Part shown: one piece after another, positions 1-6,105 of the stretch
How the letters are laid out: each line of letters starts with the position of its first letter
Position numbering within the stretch: position 1 is the first letter of the stretch
NCBI GenBank assembly: GCA_028275245.1
Contig: JAPWVA010000060.1
Location: forward strand, 1-6,949
Direction of reading: 5' to 3'
DNA from: Actinomycetota bacterium
GTDB lineage: Bacteria > Actinomycetota > Geothermincolia > Geothermincolales > RBG-13-55-18
Length of the DNA: 6,949 nucleotides
Program-made: the position numbers and the translations under genes
The notes under the pieces: generated by a model
The model's database searches: none
What the model was told of the DNA's origin: nothing
Seen by the model: only the letters and a program-made list of their open reading frames with translations

Positions 1-98
1 TCGCCGCCCAGCGACCCCGTGGCGGTGGACAAAGTTACGCGCCGGTGAACGAAGCCAAAGTGTGTGGGTGCGTATGACCTGCCTATTCCAAGCATGTT

Positions 99-2330
99 TC
101 ATGGGGAAGCCTTGAGCGCCTTGAGGGTCTCCTCCAGACGGTGGGCGGTCTGGGCCATGTGCTCGGCAGTCCTGGCCAGGAGCTGAGCGGCCTGGGCCTG
201 CTGCTCCGCCGAGGCGCTTATCTCCCGGTAAGCTTCCATGTTCTGGGAAACGAAATCCCTCATGAAACCGAGGGATTCCTCCACTTTGCGGCTTTCCTCC
301 ACCTCTAGCTCTGCCAGCTCGGACACTTCACGGGAATGAGTGGCCATCTCGTTCACGATCTCGGCTAGTCTGCCCAGGGAAATGTCGGCCGCCTCCACCG
401 CTTCCGTTCCCTCAAGCATGCCGGCGACGCCGCTTTCCATTATCTCCCTGGTCTCCTTCACCCTAGACCTGATACCCGAAACCGCATCCCTAATCCTCCC
501 CGCGGAGACGGCGGACTCCTCGGCCAGTTTCTTCACCTCCCCCGCCACCACGGCGAAACCGCGCCCGTGCTCTCGCACCCTGGCCGCCTCGATGGCGGCG
601 TTCAGCGCCAGCAGGTCGGTCTGGTCCGCTATGCGGGCGATCTCCTCCACGGTGGAACCGATGAGCTCCGAGCTTCTTTCCAGCTCCGCCAGGGATCGGA
701 GGGCACTGTCCAGAGTGGCCGCCAGATCCCTTATCCTGCGAGCCGCGTCGCGGGATTTTTCCTTGCCCTCCCGGGCCCGGGAGTCAGCCTCCAAGCTGAT
801 CTGGAGGCTGGAGGCGGCTCTCTCGGAGGCGGCCCGGATGATGGCCGAAGTCCTCCGCATAGCCTCCTCGATATCCGCTATACGGCGGTTTTCTTCCTCC
901 ACCTGCTCGTTGAGCTGGCAGAGGAGGGCGTTGAGCTCCTCGATGGAGGCGGTGATGTCCTGGGCCGCGGAGGCCACGTGGTCGGCACCCTCGGTGAGCT
1001 CTGCTGACGTCTCGGAGAGCTTGCCCGTGGTGAGCCGCAGGGATCGTAGCATCTGAGCATAGGAGCTGTGGAGCTCCCCGATCTCGTCCAGGGACTGGGG
1101 CCTCAGGTCGAAGGAGAGATCGCCCTTCCCCACCCTCCGGCAGGCCCTTATCAGCTGTTTCACCGGGCCGGAGATGTTGCGGGCTAGCAGGTGGGCGAGG
1201 TAGGCGGCGGTGGCACTTACCAGAAGGAGGAGGATGAGGAGCGTGGCGCCCATTCCCGTGGCCGGATGGAGGGAGGAGTGGTAGGGCCGGAGGTACAAAA
1301 GGGTCATCCCTCCGGGGCCCGCAGGGGCGAGGGAGACAAGGTATTGCCTGGAGCCTTCCACCAGATATGCCGCTCGGCCCCATTTCGCGGACACCTCTTG
1401 CAGAGCGGAAAGGAGTAGCTCCTCTGGTAATTCACCGCCGGAGGTGGCGATCGGTACCCCCTCCGGATCCATCAGGAGGAGGGTCCCGGCCCCCGAGAAG
1501 AACTCCCCGCGGGCTTCCTCCAGGGCTTGCACGAGGGACTCACTGGAGGGAGGGGGCGTCGCGGGATCGGGGCCGGCGAGGGCTCGCTCCAGACGTTGGG
1601 CGGCCCCCCTCGCCCCGGTGGAGATGACCTCCATCTCCCCGAGCCTTGCCCGCTCCTCGGCCTTGTAAGTAAATCCCGTCCAGCTCGCCCCCAGGGAGAG
1701 GACGAGGACGGCCGCGCACAGGAAGGCCACCCGCCACCCCAGGCTCAACGACTCGTGGAAACCGGATTCACTCGTCTTTTCGAGGACAAGGGAGAGGAGG
1801 GGCTTCATCTCCTCCACCGAGGTGAAGTAGGTGATGAAGTAGTTGGTGAAGGCCACCACCGCCCCCAGGGTCAGGTAGCAGATGGAAGTGAAGGCATCGA
1901 AGCCGGCCCGGGGGCCGAAAAAGAGCACGTTCAGGAGGATGGCCAGGAAGATGCCGCCGCTCACGAGGATCCCGTGGAGGGCACTCTGCCAGGCCACCTT
2001 TCTTTGGAGCTCCACCGCCCGTCTGGCATCGGCCGCCTCCCGCAATTCACCGGTTTCCTGAAGCCAGGCGGATATCTCCCGCCCCAGGCGCTTTTGGACC
2101 AGGTAGAAGAGGGCGATGCACAGGGCCACCAGGGGGATCACCACGGTGAGGGCGGCGAGGAGGAAGACGGCGTACTTGCGGGCGTCGAAGGAGAAGATGG
2201 TGAGGGAGAAGACAGCGTAAGAGGCCACCGGCACGGTGACCGCTGTCACCAGGGTCTTTGCCAGCAGGCGCCGGGAACAGCCCCGCAAGACCTCCTGCAC
2301 TTCCGGGACCACGGTCTCTTTCCTTCCCAT
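99..2330 (-). CDS. Methyl-accepting chemotaxis protein, six transmembrane helices, HAMP and MA signalling domain
   Basis: This is a 743-aa membrane chemoreceptor-type signal transducer. Five hydrophobic helices lie at about residues 23-48, 53-78, 115-138, 146-170 and 199-222. A predicted extracytoplasmic segment (about 223-356, with a Cache-like stretch LLLMDPEGVPIATSG near 284) is followed by helix 6 (357-383). Then come a HAMP domain (about 384-436) and a long coiled-coil signalling domain to the C-terminus. The hairpin tip is clear: IADQTDLLALNAAIEAAR at 567-584, then HGRGFAVVAGEVKKLAEES to about 606, which is the CheA/CheW-binding signature. An odd number of N-terminal helices places the sensor outside, consistent with the charged loops at 79-113 and 171-198 being cytoplasmic. 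There is no C-terminal CheR/CheB pentapeptide; the protein ends KALKASP. The ATG at 2330 has AGAGG only 2 nt away; a GTG at codon 7 (2312) is an alternative start. It is separated from the upstream kinase by a 470-bp leader. The ligand is unknown. Confidence 0.93.
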   Translation of the reverse strand: MGRKETVVPEVQEVLRGCSRRLLAKTLVTAVTVPVASYAVFSLTIFSFDARKYAVFLLAALTVVIPLVALCIALFYLVQKRLGREISAWLQETGELREAADARRAVELQRKVAWQSALHGILVSGGIFLAILLNVLFFGPRAGFDAFTSICYLTLGAVVAFTNYFITYFTSVEEMKPLLSLVLEKTSESGFHESLSLGWRVAFLCAAVLVLSLGASWTGFTYKAEERARLGEMEVISTGARGAAQRLERALAGPDPATPPPSSESLVQALEEARGEFFSGAGTLLLMDPEGVPIATSGGELPEELLLSALQEVSAKWGRAAYLVEGSRQYLVSLAPAGPGGMTLLYLRPYHSSLHPATGMGATLLILLLLVSATAAYLAHLLARNISGPVKQLIRACRRVGKGDLSFDLRPQSLDEIGELHSSYAQMLRSLRLTTGKLSETSAELTEGADHVASAAQDITASIEELNALLCQLNEQVEEENRRIADIEEAMRRTSAIIRAASERAASSLQISLEADSRAREGKEKSRDAARRIRDLAATLDSALRSLAELERSSELIGSTVEEIARIADQTDLLALNAAIEAARVREHGRGFAVVAGEVKKLAEESAVSAGRIRDAVSGIRSRVKETREIMESGVAGMLEGTEAVEAADISLGRLAEIVNEMATHSREVSELAELEVEESRKVEESLGFMRDFVSQNMEAYREISASAEQQAQAAQLLARTAEHMAQTAHRLEETLKALKASP

Positions 2331-2410
2331 TGCCTCTTACGCTTCTACCCGCCGGCCCCGGAGGGTTCCCCTAGGGCTGTCCCCGGGCCCTTCGGCTCGT
2401 CGGCGGCTTA

Positions 2411-2430
2411 CCCTGTCTAAATCGACAGGG
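2411..2430 (-). promoter_or_regulatory. Perfect 7-bp inverted repeat in the chemoreceptor leader
   Basis: CCCTGTC and GACAGGG flank a 6-nt spacer (GATTTA on the minus strand). It sits 20 nt downstream of the structured element and 80 nt before the chemoreceptor start. It could be an RNA hairpin acting as expression platform or a DNA operator for a dimeric regulator. No U-tract follows, so it is not a normal terminator. Confidence 0.45.
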
Positions 2431-2450
2431 TTCTACAGCGCCTTGACCGC

Positions 2451-2607
2451 GGAATCGTGGCTTTTCCGGTGTCCCCCCGATCCGGGTCGGCGGGGAGCGG
2501 CGTTTCCAGGTTCCTCCGGGCGGGGAACCCTAGGCTTGAATTACGCCGACTCCGTCCCCTTCCCGGGACGCCCGGTTTTTCCCGGCGGAAGGACCCTGGC
2601 CCCTGGC
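2451..2607 (-). ncRNA. Candidate structured leader RNA, copy 2 (upstream of the chemoreceptor)
   Basis: This is the 157-nt counterpart of 4754-4598. Minus-strand blocks in order: GGGTCCTTCC (2596-2587), GCGTCCCG (2571-2564), GGACGGAGTCGGCGTAATTC (2557-2538), CCCGGAGGA (2520-2512), CTCCCC (2497-2492) and CCGGAAAAGCCACGATTCC (2469-2451). Proposed helices: GTCGGCG (2550-2544) with CGCCGAC (2492-2486), 7 bp; inside it CCTAGGGTTCC (2534-2524) with GGAACCTGG (2514-2506), 9 bp with two bulged bases; and GGAA-AAGCCACGA-TTCC at the 3' end. The first and last helices occupy the same aligned positions as in the other copy, with paired changes. The 5' arm is not conserved in pairing. It lies 120 nt before the chemoreceptor start. 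Its class is unknown to me. Confidence 0.42.
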
Positions 2608-2800
2608 GGGCGGTGGCCGGCCGGGCTAAGCCGGGCGGGCACCGCTGGGCGGCCGGGGAAACGCACGGGGAAGGAGAGAGATGACGCCGTCGGGGACGGG
2701 GGACCGGCCCTGCCCCCGATGGCAGCCTTAGGCAGTTCCCGGCGAACGGGAGTCGTATCCGGGAAGCATCAGGGGATATCGACAAGAAGGGACGGGGCGC
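2608..2800 (-). other. Non-coding stretch after the kinase stop, with two small hairpins
   Basis: Between the kinase stop and the second leader element I see no gene. On the minus strand there is TCCCG-TTCGC-CGGGA (2751-2737), about 50 nt past the stop, and CTGCC-ATCGGG-GGCAG (2725-2710). Both have 5-bp stems and neither has a U-tract, so termination of the kinase transcript here is only possible. The remainder is GC-rich and featureless to me. Confidence 0.3.
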
Positions 2801-4369
2801 TCATGGGGAGGGTGTTGACTTGACCCATTTCGCCAGGGGTGCGGTGAAGTGGAAGGTGGAGCCAGAACCGGGGGTGGAATCCACCCATATTCTCCCGCCC
2901 CAGGATTCCACGGCGTGCTTCACGGTGGAGAGCCCTATCCCCAGCCCGGCCTCGGTGTGGGTTCCCCGGCGCCAGAAGGGAAGGAAGACCTTGTCCAGGT
3001 CCTCGGGGGGGATCCCTCTGCCGTTGTCCCGGATGTGGAAGGTGGCTTCGCCGCCTTCCCATTCCGTGTCCAGCTCCACCACTGGCTTCCTGCCGGGCAG
3101 GGAGTACTTGACTGCGTTATCCAGGAGGTTGGCGAGGACCTGGCGGAATTTGAAGGGGCTCACCGAGACCTTCGGGCAGCGTCGCCAGCGGGGGCTCACC
3201 AGGATATTCGCCTTCCTTTCTGCAAGCAGGATCTCCCTTTCCCGTATGACCTCCTCGGCGATGCCAGCCGGACTCACCGGCTCGACGCCCGTCTCTGGGG
3301 CTCCCATCCTGGCATATTCCAGCAGGGAGTCTATGAGCTCCTCCATCCTCTTCACCGCATGGTAGCAGTTGCGGAGGTACTGGGACGCCTCCCCGGGCTC
3401 GCATCTTTCCTTGAGGAGTAGCTGGATGTAACCGTCCACCACCGAGAGGGGGGTCTTCAGGTCGTGGGCCACGGTCTGGGCGAAGAGGTCGAGTTCCCGG
3501 TTGCGTTTCCTGAGCTCCTCTTCCATCTTCTTCCTCTCGGTTATGTCACGGGAGTTGATGATTATCCCCTGTACGTCGGGGTCGTCCAGTAGGTTGGTGA
3601 TGATGGCCTCGTGCTGGTGGACGGTGCCGTCCTTGTGGATGAAGGGTCCCTCCAGGTGCACCGGGGTGCCCGGTTTTTCCAGGACCTCCCGCAGTTTCCT
3701 TTCCGCCGTCTCCCTGGCTTCCTCGGGGATGAAGTCGAAGAAGCTGCGCCCGTATATGTCGGCGGGGGTATAGCCGGTGATCCTCCTGCCGGCGAGGCTT
3801 CCCCACCGGTAGCGGAGGTCGCCGTCCAGCACGCTTATCATGTTGCCAGCCTGGGCTATAAGGGAACGGTAATAACGCTCGCTCCGCCGCAGCGCTTCCT
3901 CCATCAGCGCCTTTTCGGTGATGTCCCTCCCGTTGAGGACGAAACCCTCCACCAGAGGCTCGTGGCAGAGGTTGAGGATGGAATACTCGATGGTGCGGGG
4001 CTCGCCCTTTCTGTCACGCAGGGTTATCTCACCCCGGAAGGAGGCCAGGGGATGCCCATGTCTGGCTAACTTGTCCGTGAACTCGCCCAGCTGTGTCGGT
4101 TCCACCAGGGAACTGATATCCCTGTTCTCGAGGGAGCCGGGTGGGAAACCCAGCGCCTTCTCGCAGGCGGGATTGGCGTAGAGGACACGGCCTTGTGCCG
4201 AGAATATGAGGAAGATGTCCACCGAGTTCTCCAGGAACCTGGAAAGAATGGTTATCCAGCTATGCATGGGGCCGAGGCCTTTCCCCGGGGAAAGGCGCTT
4301 TTCCAGCTCCTCGAGGCGCTTCTCGAGGTAGCTCTTCTCCTCCTTGCGTTCGGGATCGTTCATCTTCAC
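2801..4369 (-). CDS. Soluble PAS-PAS sensor histidine kinase
   Basis: This is a 522-aa two-component sensor kinase with no transmembrane segment, so it is probably cytoplasmic. A charged N-terminal coiled coil (about 5-28) is followed by PAS1 (about 39-155, closing with the PAC motif GRDITEKALMEEAL) and PAS2 (about 160-282, closing with NSRDITERKKMEEEL). The HisKA dimerisation domain follows, with the H-box FAQTVAHDLKTPLS and phospho-acceptor His302. The HATPase_c domain has an N-box (NLLDNAVKYS, Asn414/Asn418), G1 (DNGRGIPPED, 448-457), F-box (VFLPF, 461-465) and G2 (GLGIGLSTVKH, 475-485). All catalytic boxes are intact. No receiver domain is fused and no response regulator is in the window, so the partner is unknown. 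I used the GTG at 4369; the ATG at 4363 is two codons downstream and neither has a good ribosome-binding site. A 496-bp leader separates it from apgM. The signal sensed (redox, ligand or light) cannot be read from the sequence. Confidence 0.93.
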   Translation of the reverse strand: MKMNDPERKEEKSYLEKRLEELEKRLSPGKGLGPMHSWITILSRFLENSVDIFLIFSAQGRVLYANPACEKALGFPPGSLENRDISSLVEPTQLGEFTDKLARHGHPLASFRGEITLRDRKGEPRTIEYSILNLCHEPLVEGFVLNGRDITEKALMEEALRRSERYYRSLIAQAGNMISVLDGDLRYRWGSLAGRRITGYTPADIYGRSFFDFIPEEARETAERKLREVLEKPGTPVHLEGPFIHKDGTVHQHEAIITNLLDDPDVQGIIINSRDITERKKMEEELRKRNRELDLFAQTVAHDLKTPLSVVDGYIQLLLKERCEPGEASQYLRNCYHAVKRMEELIDSLLEYARMGAPETGVEPVSPAGIAEEVIREREILLAERKANILVSPRWRRCPKVSVSPFKFRQVLANLLDNAVKYSLPGRKPVVELDTEWEGGEATFHIRDNGRGIPPEDLDKVFLPFWRRGTHTEAGLGIGLSTVKHAVESWGGRIWVDSTPGSGSTFHFTAPLAKWVKSTPSP

Positions 4370-4473
4370 TGCCCGCCGAGACCCGCCACGGCCCGGCCGA
4401 TGAGCCCGTGTGCCTTCCAGGCGGCAAGGACGCGCGGGATCTCGTCATCCCATCGCCTACGTCAGCAGGGCGA

Positions 4474-4529
4474 CGCAGGCCCGTGCCTGCGACATCCTAC
4501 CCGGTATATCGTTTTGGGTGGAAGCACCC
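4474..4529 (-). other. Two short perfect hairpins between the leader element and the kinase
   Basis: On the minus strand GGGTG-CTTC-CACCC occupies 4529-4516, and CGCAGGC-ACGG-GCCTGCG occupies 4491-4474. Both are perfect stems. Neither is followed by a U-run on this strand. They lie 105-160 nt before the kinase start. I see no gene in 4370-4865; the short open frames there look like GC-driven artefacts. Confidence 0.35.
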
Positions 4530-4534
4530 TTTAA

Positions 4535-4563
4535 GGATCCTTCACTTGAAGGACCCCTCAAGT
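4535..4563 (-). promoter_or_regulatory. Overlapping, mutually exclusive hairpins in the kinase leader
   Basis: On the minus strand GGGTCCTTC (4556-4548) pairs with GAAGGATCC (4543-4535) around an AAGT loop: 9 bp including one G-U that exists only on this strand. The same bases can instead form ACTTGA (4563-4558) with TCAAGT (4549-4544). The two folds exclude each other and lie 35 nt downstream of the structured element, where an expression platform would be expected. No U-tract follows, so classic intrinsic termination is not supported. Confidence 0.4.
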
Positions 4564-4597
4564 TTAGCAAAGGTCGCACCCGCGTGACGTACCGGGT

Positions 4598-4754
4598 GGG
4601 ATCCGGCTTCCCCGGCCCTCCCTTTTACCCAGGCAGGTCCGGCACATGGGGGAGTCTGGCCGTCTTCCCGTCCTCCGGGTGCGCCCGGCGGGATTGCACC
4701 GGCCCCGTCCTGAGTGGGCGGCACGCGACCCCGTGGAAGTCCCGCACCCAGGTC
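4598..4754 (-). ncRNA. Candidate structured leader RNA, copy 1 (upstream of the histidine kinase)
   Basis: On the minus strand this 157-nt stretch aligns block by block with 2607-2451 upstream of the chemoreceptor. In order the blocks are GGGACTTCC (4743-4735), GCGTGCCG (4726-4719), GGACGGGGCCGGTGCAATCC (4710-4691), CCCGGAGGA (4679-4671), CTCCCC (4654-4649) and CCGGGGAAGCCGGATCCC (4615-4598). Proposed helices: CCGGTGCA (4702-4695) with TGTGCCGG (4646-4639), 8 bp with two G-U pairs; TCCCG (4692-4688) with CGGGA (4670-4666), enclosing CCGGG-CGCA-CCCGG; and GGGG-AAGCCGGA-TCCC at the 3' end. A 5' arm CCTGGGTG (4752-4745) with CACTCAGG (4716-4709) is specific to this copy. It lies 228 nt before the kinase start. 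I do not recognise a known riboswitch class. Homology and function are inferred from by-eye comparison. Confidence 0.42.
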
Positions 4755-4818
4755 AGCACCCCGGCGTAAGGCGCCGCTCACCCGGTGCATGTCGGCCCCA
4801 TACCGCTCCCGGGTGATG

Positions 4819-4851
4819 CCGCGGCCCGCCTCCGGCGGATCAGGGCCGCGG
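4819..4851 (-). terminator. Long GC hairpin just downstream of apgM, possible terminator
   Basis: On the minus strand CCGCGGCCC pairs perfectly with GGGCCGCGG (9 bp, 15-nt loop). The loop region can form a further CCGCC-GGA-GGCGG hairpin. It starts 14 nt past the apgM stop codon. No U-tract follows, so if it terminates it is non-canonical, or it only protects the 3' end of the transcript. Confidence 0.35.
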
Positions 4852-4865
4852 TAAGCCCCCGACCG

Positions 4866-6086
4866 TTAGGCCCCGTATTTTCCCAGGCGAAGGGAGGCGG
4901 CGAGCATCATGGCCATCAGGTGCCGGGCGGGGAATATGCCCAGGCCGCCCCTGGCGCAGGCCGTCTCACCGAAGGACCTCACCTCGTCCCTCCTCTCCCA
5001 GCGGGAGTGGAAGAGGATGGGAGAGGGGTGCCAGCTATGGGCCTTGAGCAAGGAGGGCGTGGAGTGGTCCCCGGTGACCACCAGCACGTCCGGCCGCAGG
5101 GCGAGGATGCGGGGGATGACGGCGTCGACCTCCTCGATGCAGCGTACCTTGGCCTGGAAGTCTCCGTCTTCTCCCCGGCTGTCGGTGTGCTTGTAGTGCA
5201 GGAAGAAATAATCGTAGTCGCCCCAGTTCTTCTCCAGGCATTCCACCTGCTCGGAGATGGTGGGGCCGGTCTCCAATATCTCCATGCCCACCAGCTTGGC
5301 CAGGGCCCTGTACATGGGATAGGTGGCTATGGCCGCGGCCCTCAGCCCGTACAGCCGGTCCAAGGTCGGCAGGTCGGGCATCTTGGAGAAACCACGGGTG
5401 ATGATCATGTTGGCGGGATGCTCGTCGGAAAGCACCTCCGCTGCCCGGCGCAGGTACTCGTTGACCAGATCCGCCGTGTGCACCGCCTCCTCTCCCCCCT
5501 CCGGCAGGGGCTGGCATTGCAGGGGAGGGAGCCCCGTGCGCTGGGGATCGGTGTCGGTGATGAAGGGGGAGAGGCGGGGGCCACGGAAGACCAGGGCCGC
5601 CCGGTGTTCCTTCTCCGGCCTTATCTCCACCTCCGCTCCCTCGATGCGGATGGATGAGAGCTTGCGGCAGAGCCTGGCGTTCTCCTCGGTGGATATCCTG
5701 CCCGCCCGCCTGTCGACGATGACCCCGTTCTCCACCGTGCAGAAGTTGACCCGGGCGGCCAGGTCGTCAGGGGTGAGTTCCATGCCCACCCCCACGGCGG
5801 AGAGCACTCCCCTACCCACGTCCCACTCCAGGGGGTCATAGCCGAAGAGGGCCAGGTGGCCTGGCCCGGAGCCCGGAGTGATGCCAGGGCCCACGGCGTG
5901 GACTAGGCCGCAGAGGGACTTCCCGGCCAGGTCGTCGAGGTGGGGGGTCCTGGCGGTCTCCAGCTCGGTGAGACCCGTCTCCGGATGGGGAAGGCCCCCT
6001 AGGCCGTCCATCACCAGTAGGACCATCCGGGACTCACCGCGGACGACAAGACGGGATACAAGCCCCTTTTCCATCCCCTTGGTCAT
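4866..6086 (-). CDS. apgM: 2,3-bisphosphoglycerate-independent phosphoglycerate mutase, archaeal ApgM type
   Basis: This 406-aa protein is an alkaline-phosphatase-superfamily enzyme expected to interconvert 3-phosphoglycerate and 2-phosphoglycerate in glycolysis and gluconeogenesis, in the cytoplasm. Family marks are plain: an N-terminal metal site LLVMDGLGG (Asp27), the catalytic serine loop GITPGSGPGHLALFGYD (Ser73), the segment FFLHYKHTDSRGEDGDF (His297, His300, Asp302), VTGDHSTPS (Asp340, His341) and HSWHPSP (His350, His353). The length is that of ApgM (about 400 aa), not of the longer GpmI type (about 510 aa). The ATG at 6086 has AGGAGG 8 nt upstream. It adds about 20 residues before the usual beginning of the fold, and Met21 is an alternative start without a visible ribosome site. 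The gene begins 19 bp after the stop of the 223-aa gene, so the two are probably co-transcribed. In archaeal members I recall His in the HDGD motif; here it is Glu306 (GEDGD). Confidence 0.95.
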   Translation of the reverse strand: MTKGMEKGLVSRLVVRGESRMVLLVMDGLGGLPHPETGLTELETARTPHLDDLAGKSLCGLVHAVGPGITPGSGPGHLALFGYDPLEWDVGRGVLSAVGVGMELTPDDLAARVNFCTVENGVIVDRRAGRISTEENARLCRKLSSIRIEGAEVEIRPEKEHRAALVFRGPRLSPFITDTDPQRTGLPPLQCQPLPEGGEEAVHTADLVNEYLRRAAEVLSDEHPANMIITRGFSKMPDLPTLDRLYGLRAAAIATYPMYRALAKLVGMEILETGPTISEQVECLEKNWGDYDYFFLHYKHTDSRGEDGDFQAKVRCIEEVDAVIPRILALRPDVLVVTGDHSTPSLLKAHSWHPSPILFHSRWERRDEVRSFGETACARGGLGIFPARHLMAMMLAASLRLGKYGA

Positions 6087-6094
6087 GGCGATAA

Positions 6095-6100
6095 CCTCCT
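6095..6100 (-). promoter_or_regulatory. Ribosome binding site of apgM
   Basis: AGGAGG on the minus strand lies 8 nt before the ATG at 6086, inside the 19-bp gap after the upstream gene. It supports the longer apgM start over Met21 and shows apgM is translated independently within the operon. Confidence 0.8.
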
Positions 6101-6105
6101 GTCCC

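Noticed and set aside
1..98. Terminator or gene end downstream of the chemoreceptor.
   Set aside because: No convincing hairpin with U-tract and no coding frame can be seen in these 98 bases.
1527..2420. Long plus-strand open frame of 297 codons, and the other long plus-strand frames at 2849-3421, 4785-5657 and 5323-5841.
   Set aside because: They run antisense to well-identified genes, have compositions rich in G, R, P, H and Q, and match no domain I know. They are by-products of high GC content.
2419..2446. Sigma-28-like promoter for the chemoreceptor (TCAA, 16 nt, GTCGATTT on the minus strand).
   Set aside because: The -10 part matches GCCGATAA poorly and overlaps the perfect inverted repeat; the spacing is slightly long and no flagellar gene is nearby.
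2399..2600. Class I c-di-GMP riboswitch upstream of the chemoreceptor (AAAAGCCAC resembles the GCAAAGCC box).
   Set aside because: The GGGCAAACC half, the GNRA tetraloop receptor arrangement and the 3' GGGTTACC-like box are not found.
4494..4499. TAGGAT as a -10 box for the kinase.
   Set aside because: No -35 resembling TTGACA lies 16-18 nt upstream (the best is TTCCAC), so it is not supported above chance.
4598..4760. Cobalamin riboswitch in the kinase leader (CCGGTGCAATCC, GGGAAG, GAAGCC, ACCTGCC words).
   Set aside because: The words are out of the canonical order and the core CCGCaACTG box is missing. Neither gene downstream is cobalamin-related.
4542..4790. Minus-strand 82-codon frame in the kinase leader.
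   Set aside because: It has low-complexity composition and no ribosome site, and it overlaps the structured element whose changes fit helices rather than codons.
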